Assembly (NCBI RefSeq): GCF_933775445.1
Contig: NC_065872.1
Location: 13,206,001 to 13,270,000 of the forward strand
DNA length: 64,000 nt
Direction: 5' to 3'
Source: Argentina anserina
Taxonomy: Eukaryota > Streptophyta > Magnoliopsida > Rosales > Rosaceae
Below the pieces are notes generated by a model that saw only the letters and a program-made list of their open reading frames with translations, did no database searches and was not told the DNA's origin. A program made the position numbers and the translations under genes. Within the stretch, counting starts at the first letter, position 1; every line of letters begins with the position of its first letter. Below are positions 11,866 to 25,545 of this stretch, in pieces.

Positions 11866-13560
11866 CACCCGGTTTTGAGTTAATTTGACATGGTTTTCCG
11901 GTTTTCTCCAAGTCGTTTCATAGCTCAAATGATTTTATTATTATTGGTGACCACCCGCACCAAATGGAAGGTTTTCCACCGTAATTGTTTGGTATTCAAC
12001 TGCTCCAATACCATGTTTTTCCAACTCTTGAGTTGAAGAATGTAGTTCTATTGCCATGTGATACATTCGATGGGATTGCCATTTGTTTCAATCCCCTCTC
12101 TTACAATATCCTACGGCGTATTGTGTAGAGAAGTTCACCGCGTCGTTGACTCTCTTAATCTTCATTTTGAAAATGTCCCGCCGTGAAATCGAGTGTCTTG
12201 CTAATTGCGTAACCACCCACACTGTCCTACGGCGCAGGTAGTTGTTTTACAGATCTCGTGCGGAGATTGTGTTGTATATCTTCGTGCCTTGCTAAGTTTT
12301 AAAGGCCATACATGCCAATGATGGATTTTCATCTTGATATTTGTGTTAAGAATGGAGAGGAATAAATCTGTCAGATTTCATTGACAGTATCTTTTTCAAG
12401 CTTCGACAGTAGCTTTGTTAGCCTGTAGACATCGTTTTGCTTGCCTGCAGGAGTAGCTTTATGTAACTCAAGATTCTTTGAATCATGGGTTCGGTTTTAC
12501 TGTCTTCTCGGTTTTGACATGATCGTTTTTTGGTCATTTTGAACAAGATATGATGATTCGAGTTCTTTGAAATTCACATTATCATCTATTTTTCATGTTC
12601 ACGAAGCGATTGGAGGACCACCTCACCCATGCTCCACACGGTGAGGCCGAGCCTGCCTATTTCGGCGGCTCCATGGCATTAAGGCCGTCGGTGGCGGCAT
12701 CCCCTCCTTCACAGGAGCTTGTGATGCCTCCCGTGTCTTCTAATGCCTCCATGACAATCTCTTATGTCAATCGCTCATTTTGCAAAGCTTGTTCTTTTGC
12801 TAGATTTCAAGGAAGTCCTTATTTGCTAAGGCTCCAACCGAGAACATTCCATTATTACAAAGTATTTAAGGTGACATTAGTGGACCCTATCCAACCGAAT
12901 ACGGACATTTTTCGGTATTTTTATGGCATAGGTTAAGAGCATCGACGCGTTGGTCACACGTCGCTTTGCTTTCCACAAGAAACGCTGCATTCGCTAAAGT
13001 TTTTAGCTATGATCATCATACTAAGGGCTCACCACCCTTCCTATCCTCTCAAATCTATTTGAATGGATACCATTGGAGAGTTCACCTCCACGACTTTGAT
13101 GATTTCGTTTTGCATATCTACTAGGATCGTCGTTGAACATATTATTCCTCATGTTCATTCACCGCACGATCTAGCAGAGCTCGGACTTGGTTATGGGTAC
13201 TAACCTGCCGATTTTTGCATGGGGATATGTAATGATGTTGCATGCAGCGACACTTATTCGTTTCAGACCCACAACTTGCCAAGTGTTTAGTGCGTACCAG
13301 ATGGTCACTGGATACGATCCCAACGTTCTTTTCACTAACGCCTATTTGGTTAAAGTTATTTATGTGCCTCTATTGTAGTTATCTCAATGGGTCTACTTGA
13401 AACGATTAAGTATTCTGGTTGGTTATGATTTATGAATCACCAACACTTGTCCGCTATTTCTAATCTACAACCGTTGATCTCTATCCTGCGATATTAGCAG
13501 ACGGTCACTTTGATGAGACATATTTCCCATCGTTAGGGGGAGATATGGAATGCTCCCATT

Positions 13561-15960
13561 CTGGTTTTAACGTCAGGAATTGACGTGGTGTGGCACTATG
13601 TCTCATTAAGATCCCGCACTACTCAAAGTGAACAAATGTACAACGCATTATCGACCTCCAGAAAGTCAAAGATTCGATGCTCAATGACTTTACCGATATT
13701 GCGAAAGTGACGAGATCGCACATAAATGCTGTGATGTGCCGGTAAGGTTGGGACTCTCAAAATATGAGAGAATTTCATATGACCTGGTCCTAGCACCGTT
13801 GGCACCATCTCTGACAGTGGGAAGGAAGCCGGCGATGGCACCATCGTACGCTGTAATTGTTTATTTACTGTAATTATTTATTTGCTGCTCTTGCAGTTTT
13901 GCTTATGCATTTTATGTTATGGAGCTAGCAATACCATGTTTACGTGGATCTGATTAACGGATGAAATTGTTTGCTCCTTTACTAGTGTTACCGTAAAATT
14001 GGTGAACTTGTAAACCTGAACTCATATTTCTACGTTTGGGAACAAAATCATATTTGTTCCGAAGTTCGCTGCATAGCCTGCATCACTTGACATGATTCAG
14101 CAGCTGAAGAAAGCTTTTTTTTTTTGCACCTTCTTGGTCTGTGAAACAACATCACATCAATTTCTACGTTTTCCTATTGTTTCACGAATATAAAAGAACA
14201 TTGTGGAGGGCCAATTTCATCTAAACAACATAAGTCTCGACGGTGTGCAACTGTGCATTACTTAAAAACATTAATTATACAAGAATGCAAATTCTTCTTT
14301 TTGTTTTTGTTTTTCCATCAAATGCTAGAACGGAGTTGTGCATGGTGAATTCATAGCAAATTAGAGACTCGTGTTATTTCAAAATGCAATTCCTTTTAAG
14401 TCGCATCATAAAAAGCAAACAAGAACATGTTTAAAATAAATTAAAAAAGCATGAAAATGACATAAAATCCTCCTCCATCCAATATCCTTGGACCAAAAAA
14501 AGAAAAAGAAAAGAAATAATCTGTCATAGATTACTCAGTAATCGTGTACCAAGTGTTCATCTCCACTTGTCATCATCATCACCAAAAGAAAAATAACTCT
14601 CCAGGCGTGTTTCTCATGCAAACGGCAAACCTTTTCTTTGCCGTCGTTGATATTTAGTTTGACCCGCCAAAAACCTCAAATTACCAAAAACACCTTCCCC
14701 CTTAAGCACGTGCTGATTACAAACCCACAAATTTTTTAATTACAATAATACCCCTAATGCTTTTTGCAACAGTTTAATCTTCGTGATCCCACAGTTGGAA
14801 GTTTGACTCCCGCTTTTGTGTTGCTTATGGAAAAAGCGACGTCAAATCAAAGCCGTCCCCTACTCACATGGTGCGCACTACGCACCCCCGCCGGTGGCCA
14901 GTGGGAATAACAAGGCCTAACCTAAAATCCCCCGAGTGCGCATCTTAGTAGGATTGGTAGGCTTTCAATCTTTTCATGTGATCCTTTATATTTTTGGTTA
15001 AGGATTTTTGTATGTGCTTTTATGGATTTGTGTTTATCATTTTTTTTGGAATGAAGAAAACAAAATGGGTTTGCTTTTTGGCGGTGCCAATTGCATGTGG
15101 AGTATCTTGATAAGTTCTTTACTTATTATTCCAACATTTTTGATGAAAAAAATAGAGCATATAAGATTCTATATTCTATATTATATTCTTTTTTTGAACA
15201 GTGATTTCGTAATTAAAATGTTGTAAATTCGATAAAATTTCATTTGAATGAAGCATTGATTTATACGGTGAATGATTTATACGTCATCGTGTTAATTTTT
15301 GCATGTTTACACTCATCACCAAATAACAAAATTATAAAGTTTATACCTCAAATGGTCTCATACACCCTTAATTTCATCTATGCATATAGTATAAGCATAA
15401 ATGCATAATTGGTTGAAAGCAATTACTAATCCAAATAATTCAACTCTATTATTTGTTTTGTTTTGGAGAGTGCTGATAATCCAACTCAACCTAGAAGACT
15501 AGAGGAGATTTGATGGATTGATTACTTGGGATTACTCGGTTCGATAACAAGTCTAAATATCATCTAATTTAAGCCATTGGACCAAGTTTGATGATAGATG
15601 ACATAGATCTGCACTCTTTGCAATACATACATCTTTTATTTAGACTTTCATTTTCAAACATTTTTTTTAAATAATTTCATGTCTTGACTCTATAATAGAA
15701 TCCTTCTCACACATTCTCTTTCCTACTTGAAATTTTATAAGGATCCTAACCTATCAAGGTTTCATTTTTTGGAAGAAGAAATAAACAGAAGATCAGATAA
15801 TTTAATGACCAGAATAAAATAAAAAACTTAAGTGACAAAAATGGAAAATTCGGCTCCAACCGAGTTGCAAAGTCCCAAAACCAAAGACAAACACGACGTC
15901 CATCCCTTCACCGGCGCACCTTAGCACCACGTCAGCAGCCGGTAACCCCTTCTAATCACG
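13561..15960. other. Intergenic region upstream of the RKP gene
   Basis: No coding frame with recognisable features was found. It is AT-rich with short poly-T and poly-A tracts. The first few hundred bases may still belong to the decayed copia element, and the last few hundred should include the distal RKP promoter. Confidence 0.5.
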
Positions 15961-15961
15961 C

Positions 15962-16110
15962 CACGTGTCGGTTTCGACTTCCGTTGGTAGAGGGAGAGCC
16001 CTCGCCAGTCAAGCGTGCGTGGGGTTGAAGCACCAGCAGCTCTCTCTTCCTCTTCCTTTGGCGAACATTCCACTTTTGTCCCTCTCTCTCTCTCTGCAGC
16101 ATTCATATAA
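15962..16110 (+). promoter_or_regulatory. Probable RKP core promoter (G-box and TATA)
   Basis: A G-box/ABRE-like CACGTGTC lies at 15962-15969 and a TATA-like CATATAA at 16104-16110. A CT-rich tract lies between them. A splice-donor-like CC|GTGAGT at about 16188 and acceptors before 16624 suggest a leader intron. Confidence 0.45.
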
Positions 16111-16623
16111 GGCGCGGTGGTTCATTAATGGCTGCCGCAAAACCCTAGCACGCTAATCACCACCGCGTTCCCGATCAAACTCCAACCGTGAGTTCATTTC
16201 TAATGTCTTCCGCTTCGGAATTTCCAATTCCTATTTGTTTTTAATTATTCTAAACTCTTCTTCAAAATTCAAATTCAAAATATTCTTCATCAAATTCGGT
16301 TTCTCCCTAACCCTTATTAGCCTGGGCTGTGTAATTTGTTGCCTTACAATGTTGAATTTGCTTGATTAATCGAGTTTAAATTATGTAATTTCGTTTGTGA
16401 AAATGTTCAATTTGCTGAATTTCATAGTTGATATAGTTTATGATGTTGAGGTTTGTCCAGATATTTTAAATTTATGACGTTGAAATTTCAGGTAAGGATG
16501 GCTGATGATTTGGTTTGAGTTATGGATTAGTCCTCGAGTTGTAATTTGCTTTGTATAAGGCTATATTTTAATTGATTGTTGGGGCGGATTGGGTTGGATA
16601 TATAGTGCTTGTGTTGATTTCGG

Positions 16624-19600
16624 ATGGCGGAAGACGGCCTACGGTTAGGTGGGCTATCTTCTGGTCTGGCTTTGATATTGAATGGTGAGGACAGCAAAGA
16701 GAATTCGTCGAAAACTCATCTTGTTTCATCGTGTGATGAGTTTGGTTATCAATCAGTGGAGAGAACTTTGGAGTATGTATTTGGACTTCCTAACAGATCA
16801 ATTGGTCCGGTGTCTGGGCCGGTTGATGGGAATGTAGTTCGCAGTATATTAAAGAATGAGTTTGGAAAATTACATGTCAATTTGAGTAATTTGGTTGGAG
16901 ATGGAGATAGGGATGGCATTTGTGTATATGGAAGTGGCGGCAGGCTGGACACTGTTGGTCTTGATGAAATTAGTATCCGGGGTGATATTAGAATTATTAA
17001 GCCGCCTTTGCTCATTGAGAGCTTGGCAATGTTCAGCAGTGCAAGGGCTAATGCTGCAGTTTGGAAAGGGAAATGGATGTATGAGGTTTTTATGGAAACT
17101 GCGGGTATTCAGCAGCTTGGATGGGCTACTGTTTCTTGCCCTTTCACTGACCATAAGGGTGTTGGTGATGCAGACGATTCGTATGCTTTTGATGGGAGGA
17201 GGGTTAGAAAATGGAACAAGGATGCTGAATTGTATGGTCAGTCATGGGTTGTTGGTGATGTTATCGGATGCTGCATAGATTTGGATTGTAATGAGATATC
17301 ATTTTACAGAAATGGTGTCTCTCTCGGTGTTGCATTCCATGGTATTCGTAAGATGGGAGTGGGATGTGGATATTTTCCTGCAATTTCTCTCTCACAAGCT
17401 GAACGATGTGAATTAAATTTTGGTGGCCGCCCCTTTAAATTTCCCATTGAAGGCTACCATCCCCTTCAAGCACCTCCATCCATAATTTCGTTTACAACTC
17501 AGTTGCTGCGGTGCTTGTCTAGGCTGTTGGGTTTGCACTCTGTGGAACAGGCAAAGCATTCTTCTGTTGAGAAATTGAGACTTAAGAGGTTTGTTTCGCT
17601 CAGCGAAATTCTTAATCCTGCTTCTCATGGGATATGCGAGGAACTTTTCTCCGCACTTGGAGCAGATGTTTGGAGCATAGAGTATGTTGCCTGGGGTCCC
17701 TTTTTGTCGTTCATAATGGAAGTGTTTGGATTGCAGGTGCCACATGATTATTCAGGCTTAGATAGAGTTCTGGATGTCTTTCTGGAATTTAATAGGTCAC
17801 AGTTGTTGTTTGAACATGTGATAAATGCCCTGGCATGTGGTTGCAAAACAGCTCCATTAATTCTCAAAGATTGTCCATGTTCAGGATCTTATCCCTACCT
17901 TGCATTGGCATGTCATATCCTTAGACGGCAAGAACTTATGGTGCTCTGGTGGAAATCACCTGATTTTGAATACCATTTTGAAGGTTTCCTTTCACGAAAG
18001 GATCCAAATAAGAATGATCTTGAATCTATAATGCCTTCTGTTTGGTGGCCCGGTTCATGTGAAGATGTGTCCTACGAAAGTAGCATGCTGTTGATGACTA
18101 GAGCTTTATCTGAAGCAGTTAGTAAGGTACATTTTTTTTTCAGAATTTAATCTGCATTATATTGTTGATACTAAATCTAGAATGTAAAAGTTGGAAAAAG
18201 AGAAGAATCTTTCAGAGGTATTCTAATATATAAAAATATGAGGGAGTGAAGTCAGTTAACTCATGCAGGAAGTTCAAGATTGATTGAAACACATTATATG
18301 AATTTATCTATTTTCTCCATGTTATCGTCATGGACAAATTCAAATAGGTCAATAACACACTGTCATATATAGGACTGAATCTTTATTGTTCAACAAACCA
18401 TGTACAGTTCCAAGATGGCAAGATACATTGATCAATACTCTCTCTCTCTCTCTCTGCGAATTTCATGCCAAAAAACATGCAAAAATCCTTATACTTTCTT
18501 CTCGGTTCCTTCTTCTCCTTCTTCCATAATCCGAGCTCGGAGAAGGAAGAGATAAGAGGGCCCTATGGAGAATGTGGTCAGAAATCCATAATAGAGTCCA
18601 TTAATTTTTTTCTAATGAAGTGGTGAGTCACTTATTTCTTCAGTAACATGTTGAATTGAAAAAATGTAAAACATTACAAAGGTACAAGTGTTAGGACAGT
18701 TGGGTGTAGCCAGTCCTATAAGCTGATAAATATCAGGTAGGAAATTGAGACACAAATATAAAGCCTTACAACAGGACTCGTGTTTGGGACGATTCGAGTA
18801 AACTTCTTCACAGATTTATCAAATGTCGAAGTTTTAGTTAAATTGTATTATAGTATGAAAATATAAAATCAAAACCTAGTTCTTTGGTGTAAAACAATAA
18901 CTTATACTTAATCAATCCTCTTATCTTATATATGTATATATTTAAGTTTTGGTTTCAATATTTATTTTGCTCATAGTTGTAAGCTGTGAAGCAAGTGTGT
19001 TTTTTTTTTTTGGGGGGGGGGGGGGGTTAGTTTGTATATGAATTTGAATATGTGTGTATTTTTTATGTTTGGTGTGATCTTATAATGAGGACCAAGTGAG
19101 CATTTTCAAATGAAGGGTTGGATGAGTGTTTTAAACCTCAATTACTATTTTTAAATTCCGATGTGCATGTCATCCAATCGTTCATTCAAAAGTCCTGACT
19201 TGGTCATAAGGTCCGTCATTGGAAGCTCTCCCTAATGTTCGACACCAACAGCTTGTAGTTGTCTTGCCTGCCTTTTAAATAATTTATACTGTGTGAACAT
19301 TCAGATTTGTGAAGTTTAGTGCTAATAATTCATGGTACATATTCAGATTGAGGAGAAGCATAGGAACCTGTGTCGCTTGGTCATACAGTTCATCCCACCT
19401 GTGACACCTCCACAGTTGCCTGGTTCAGTGTTCAGGACATTTTTACAGAACCTTCTGCTAAAGAACAGAGGAGCTGACCACAATCTTCCACCTCCTGGAG
19501 TTTCAAGCAATTCTGTTCTCGTTTCTTTGTACACAGTTATACTTCATTTTTTATCTGAAGGGTTTGGAGTGGGGGAAATATGCGGTTGGTTGAAGGGCAG

Positions 19601-22600
19601 TGAAAATGGCCGTGATGTTGGTTTTCTTCATAGGGGCGGTCAGCGGAGCTTTCCAGTAGGTTTATTTTTTAGAAATGATCCCCATCGAAATGACAATACT
19701 AGGCTTGGTGGATCTTTTAGTCATCTCTCAAAATCACAACCTGCAGATCATCAGGAAGTAGAGGATATCCGATGGGAGGAAGGTTGTATGGATGATGAAG
19801 AAACAAGAGTGACTCATTTAAGTACAAGAAAACCATGCTGCTGCTCAAGTTATGATGATGATTTTACAAGAAAATCTAGGTATCCAATTAGATACATAGG
19901 TAGAGGTTCACAGGTCCATTGCCGTCCCATGCCTGAGAGATCTTCCCATGTTACTACAGAATGCAGTGCTGGAAGTTTGAGTGATGAAATAGCTGATAAA
20001 CCTAGTTCTAGTTACCAATCGGAATCTGATTTTAGTTATTGCCCAGTGCAACATACGAATTTTATACCAAGGGAGGGTATCATGTCTTCAGCTACACTCA
20101 GAGAAGAAGAACTTCTAGATGTTTTGTTGCTGTTGTATCATATAGGTCTTGCGCCAAATTTTAAGCAGGTAAGGGGATATATATCTTCACTGTAGAATAC
20201 TGACTGTCACTGTTTTTTTTTTTTTAAAATTTAATTTCAAGAGTATCTGTGAACCCCATTGTAAAACTTGTAAACGTTACTGAAGCTAATATTATTGGTT
20301 ATCTGCATACTAGATTTATTCAGTATTAATTTTATTTTACTTAAAACAAGTATAAATGATTTGACCTGTAGGTCTATCAGGTCGTTGTTTTGACTTTATT
20401 TTTCTCATGATCATACTCTTCTAATCAAGTATTCTTTATGATGTCTGTTTTGCTTGTGATCGTTCCTGAATATTGTATATACCTGAATTACTAAAATTTC
20501 TGATTGTAGGCTTCATATTACATGAATCACCAGTTGCAGTCGATAGCCAATCTTGAAGAAACTGATAAAAAAATCAGAGAAGGACCTTGTTTTGAGCAAT
20601 TGAAGCACTTAAAAGAAGCTCGTAATGTTCATAGAGAAGAGGTTATTGATTCTGTACGACAATGTGCTTGGTAAGATAATCTCATAATCATGATGAGCAG
20701 CTTGGTTTCATAAGTTTTTGTATGTATTTTTCATCTTTTTCTATTAGACATCAGTATAAAATGTGGTACAGAAATAACTATAACTTCAGATCTACTGTTC
20801 ATTGGAGTATCTCTTATAAAAAGCCAGTGATGCAGTATACATAATGTGGTTCTTCACATACATTTACATGTTCTGTTTCTCTTGCCATACAGGTACCGTA
20901 TCTCCCTATCCTCCAGATGGAAGCTAAGAGGAATGTATGCAACATGCATGTGGACTGTTCAGTTGCTTCTTGTCCTTAGCAAAGTGGATTTATTGTTCAC
21001 CTATGTTCCTGAATACTATCTTGAAGCTCTGGTAAATCAACTGAGTTGTTTTATTTAATACAGGAGTCCTGTCCCTTCATGTTTTAAATTACAAACGCTT
21101 GTGTCTGTCCTTGTTTTTGGTCGCATGTGTTATCAATGAACATTTTGCTTCATTTTTTCTATAAGAAAAATATTTTTTTTAGATTTCTTTCATTGAATGT
21201 TTCGTTGGTGTTAATGTCTGCGTGTTACTGAAATATCCCGAAATATCTCAGGTAGACACAGTACTGGTATTTCATTAGATGTTACATAGTTGTTTGGTGA
21301 AACTTCAGCTCAAATTTAGCAGGTTTGACAAATTTCTTCAAAATTTAGATTTCTGATCTTGTCAAACTTAAAACCAAAAAATTGATATAAATAGAACATC
21401 TACTCTGTTTAAGGTTCTGCAAATACTAGATATCATTGAGGTCCCAATTGCAATGACTCTTTAGCCAATTGCTCTCATCTATTTGGATCTGTAATTCTCT
21501 TTTTTATTACTCATTGTCTGATTATTTCCTTTGCAGGTCGACTGCTTTCATGTGTTGCGTAAATGTGATCCTCCATTTGTCCCATCATCAATATTCATCA
21601 AGCAAGGCCTCGCTTCATTTGTATGTTTCATCTTTCAAGCTTGTCTTTTTTTTTTTTGGTAAACTGTTTCGTAATTTCATCTTAGTTTCATCAATATATG
21701 ACTGCTACTGATTACGAGGTTTTCGCTTCTAGACTTTAATAACTGGTATATGGTTCTTGTTTCTCAGATCACCTTTGTGGTTACACATTTCAACGATCCT
21801 CGAATATCGAGTGCAGATCTTAGGGATCTGCTTCTTCAATCTATTTCAGTTTTGGTACAGTACAAAGAATATTTGGCTGCGTTTGAGAGCAATGATGCAG
21901 TGAAACAGAGGATGCCAAAGGCGTTGCTGTCAGCATTTGATAATAGATCCTGGATTCCGGTAACAAACATTCTTCTGCGCTTGTGCAAGGGATCTGGGTT
22001 TGGCTCATCAAAGCATGGTGAATCATCATCGTCATCGTCCATCATCTTCCAGGTGAATATCTTCATTGTTTTTTGGAACTTCAATTGCAAACTTTTTTTT
22101 CACTCAGAGTAGGTTCTGGTTCTGAACATGACTACATTTTGTCTACTTTGGCCTCTTATTCCATGTAGAGGCTGCTAGGGCAAACTTGTATCAGTGATGA
22201 AGGGTTGTTCTCAGCTTTTCTCAATCGCCTGTTTAACACTCTCAGTTGGACAATGACTGAATTTTCCGTTTCTGTTAGAGAGATGCAAGAAAAGTACCAG
22301 GTATGGATAATCCTGTTCTTATTAGGGCATGCATTTGTAATTTTCTATTGGAAGCATGCAAATATACTTACTTTACCTAGATTAGTGTATCATCATCAAA
22401 CCCCTAATGTGTAATTGGGAGAGAAAAGTCTCTGCTTGCACAAACCCTGTTATGGAGCCGTGGTTAGTGCAGTCTTACTGGATCAGATCCGTGTATAATA
22501 GCACTCAAATCTGTGGTTAATATAGATAACAAAGTGATGTGTGGTGTAAGTTGGTTAGGCCTGAATGCGCAGCGGAAGAGCTAGTTCTTTCTTTAGTGAT

Positions 22601-24633
22601 TGCACAAATTATTAACTTGAGTTTTTCTCCATGTTGCATTAGTTTTCAAAAGTGAATAAAGAAGGGTGGAAATATCACTATTATATGTGAACTGTTACTC
22701 AATTTGCTACATTCCAAAACATAATTGAAGGTGTTCTCATCCATCTGTATGATTTCTGTTTCCAATAGAAGCTGAAAAAGAAAAGAACTAAAAGAAGTCA
22801 TATTTTGCCAAGCAGTCTCACGGTTTTAGTTTGTCAAATTCAGATGTATTTTAGTTTTGTCAGCTTTTGTTGAGATATGAGATATGGGAAAGTTGGACAG
22901 ATAATTCAGCAGGTAAGGTAGAGGGTCAGGGGACATAGGTTTTTATTATTTTTTATTTTATTTTTATAGTTTAACCACATACAAATATGTGTACTTAGGC
23001 CATTTACCATTTTCATACTTAAACTCTATGTTTGTCTAATTTAAGTAAGTATGATCTGCAGGTGTTAGAGTTCCAGCAAAAGAAATGCAGTGTGATATAT
23101 GATCTTTCATGCAACCTTGCAAGGGTTTTGGAATTTTGTACTCATGAGATACCTCAAGCATTTCTATCTGGGGCTGATACAAACCTTCGAAGGTTGACTG
23201 AGCTGATTGTCTTTATTCTGAACCACATCACTTCAGCAGAAGATTCCGAGTTCTTTGACTTGTAAGATTACTTTCCAGTTATCTTCAGATATGACATATA
23301 ATCCCTAAAGTTACTTAAGAGGATGAAAGAAAAGAAGGGATGACAATAAAGGTCCAAGTGCATCTCATCCTTTGTTTCCTTATCATTTCCTTTTGTCCAC
23401 TTTTTTGATGAACTCTGTAAACTATGATTGCCATGTAGTATATTGTGCACATGCAAAAGCTTTGGTAAAGATGAAAACTTTTCTTGTTGGTTCACTTTAT
23501 GTGATCCAAGACTGACTTGTCATTTTGGACTCAGAAATTTAATGCAGTCTTAACTCCTTGTTGTTGGTCTTGTAAAATTGTCTGTGTATTCCATGATGAG
23601 TATATCTTTGGGCCAGTTTACTGACTTCTTGTACTATCATTTATGGATTTTGTTTTTGCAGGTCCCTGAGACGCCACGGTCAATCCTTGGAAAAAGTAAA
23701 CCGAGGGATGGTACTGGCACCTCTTGTGGGTATTATCTTGAACTTAATAGATGCTAGTGAACAGATGGATTGCAAGGAGCACAATGATGTTGTGAGCATC
23801 TTTGCAAGCATGGGGTGTCTTGACAGTTTTAATTGCAGATTTCAGTACCTATTGGATTACAACTGGGTTAGCTCCCGTAAACTTTATTATGTCTCATTCT
23901 CATATACAATACTTTTGTTGAATGAAATTCTTTTGAGATTGTAGTTTTATGTCATGCCAGTTGAATCATAATGTTGGGAACATACAAATACACGAGCCAT
24001 AATTTTTTTATAGTATTACGTTTTAGTACTGCTTTCTAGGGTGTCTGTCAGAGCATTTACATCATTGCTTTGTTTTATATGACTAGGCAAGCTTATAGAT
24101 AATGCTTGTTGCATATCGCCTATTCAATCTTCTTACACCATGTTGCCTACTAGACTGACTAGATGCGTCCTTAGTGGGTTTATACTTCTTACTTTTGGGA
24201 GAGCTCAGAAAATTATGGAAAAACATAAACACTGACTAAAGATTAAAGAAAATCAAAATGGTTCATTGCTCCATTCATTTAACAAGTATCTGCTTCATTT
24301 TCTTTCTTCTGATATTATAACCTGTTTATCTTCCAGGCTGGAACTTTAAGAGGCGATTCTCATCTTGGAAAACTTACTCAGCTAGAGAACTTTCTGAACC
24401 TCATCCTTCTCCGGAGCCAATCACAAGAAAATAAGATATCAGGGGGAGAAACTGATGTGAACGATGACGTTTGCTGCATTTGTTATGCAAGTGAAGCAGA
24501 TGCTCGTTTTGGACCTTGTTCACATAGGTCTTGTTATGGCTGCATAACACGACATCTTTTGAATTGCCACAGATGCTTTTTTTGCAATGCTACGGTCGTA
24601 GATGTTGTCAGGGTTAGTGACAAGGCAGATTGA
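16624..24633 (+). CDS. RKP: RKP/KPC1-type SPRY-RING E3 ubiquitin-protein ligase
   Basis: Eleven coding exons join in frame: 16624-18126, 19347-20168, 20510-20670, 20893-21031, 21537-21620, 21768-22052, 22169-22300, 23062-23261, 23662-23866 and 24337-24633; the leader adds at least one non-coding exon. The product is about 1275 aa. A SPRY domain spans about residues 146-266 ([20 protein letters not shown]… NEISFYRNG). A long helical middle follows. A C-terminal RING lies at about 1221-1263 ([16 protein letters not shown]… CHRCFFC). The order SPRY then distant C-terminal RING is diagnostic of KPC1 and plant RKP. In Arabidopsis RKP promotes turnover of KRP-class CDK inhibitors. Start: the ATG at 16624 opens the conserved N-terminus. 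The first intron holds a poly-T/poly-G run. Confidence 0.92.
19000..19026. repeat. Compound poly-T/poly-G tract in RKP intron 1
   Basis: About eleven T residues are followed directly by about fifteen G residues within the first large RKP intron. The G run could form a G-quadruplex. The exact length is likely to vary between individuals and to be error-prone in sequencing. Confidence 0.8.
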
Positions 24634-25545
24634 AAAGATTGTTTTGTGGTTCCTTCATTTTAATTGGACTTGCCTCCTTACGGACCTGGTCTCTCATCGA
24701 TTGTTGCTGCTGAAAGCTGGTGCATTTAAGGGGTTGTGAACTGGCAGAGCACAAAATGAAAAAATGGTCGTGGGGAAGATGGAAAGTTATATAGAAGATC
24801 TATTCCTATTTTGGTGCGGTTAGTATTATTTTTATACTGAATATTATTTTACAAGCAAAAATGCTGAGGGAAAAGATAGTGGCCGGGTGGCTGGGTTAAG
24901 AATTTTGTAGAAGGAATTAAGAGGGCATTATTCTGTAAATATGAGATGTAAATGGCAAGGAAAATCTTTTGGGGCTTCTCTCAGGTTGCAAAAACTTACA
25001 TTCTTTCATTGGTACATGGCTGCTTCAAGAAGAGCAAAGCAGGCTAAATAGTTCCATTTTGTTTCTATTACTTTAATAATGAAATGATACAAGATTGTCT
25101 ATAACCCCAACGGAGGTGCAAAACAACCCAAAGCGGTCAGACCTCTTATCTTTAGGCAAATGTAGATGTGCCTTTGGTCAGTTATCCCATTATCTTAACG
25201 CAAATGTAGATGGTTATTCCAGACTCAACTTGTGTGATTGTTGAAGATGTTGTTTTACGTTCCTTATGTGGTAGTGTAGTTGACGATTTAGAGCGACATC
25301 GTTGAATTAAAAAAAAATTTCAAAGTTTTGACTGCAACATGTAAATTTACATATATATCGTATATGTACATATTTTACCACCGCCTCAAAAAAGTCCACA
25401 TTTTATCCCATATGATGCGCAAGTCTTGGCAAGCTCTCGGGATCCTTGGGTTTAGTATTTCTGTGTATCTATACTAAATTTCTAAGTTCTACAACTTGGT
25501 TAACTTGCAGCTATGTATCTAAACCTATGTAATCTCTTGAATCTA
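24634..25545. other. Convergent 3' region between RKP and the zinc-finger gene
   Basis: RKP (+) and the zf-4CXXC_R1 gene (-) converge here. The stretch should contain both 3' UTRs. No open frame with coding character was recognised. Confidence 0.5.

Larger units (their letters stand above)
9523..13560 (+). mobile_element. Heavily decayed Ty1/copia retrotransposon interior
   Basis: After the LTR remnant come a C-rich leader with a minisatellite, a gag-like zone without intact frames, and clear copia pol fragments. At about 12780-12935 a pre-integrase zinc-binding relic includes CKACSFARF. An integrase-core relic follows. At 13187-13378 the frame NLPIFAWGYVMMLHAATLIR resembles the copia integrase C-terminal side. 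At about 13380-13550 a further degraded piece ends in a TTAGGGGGAGAT motif. Many stops and frame changes show that it is dead. No reverse transcriptase or 3' LTR was recognised, so the element is truncated. Confidence 0.7.
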
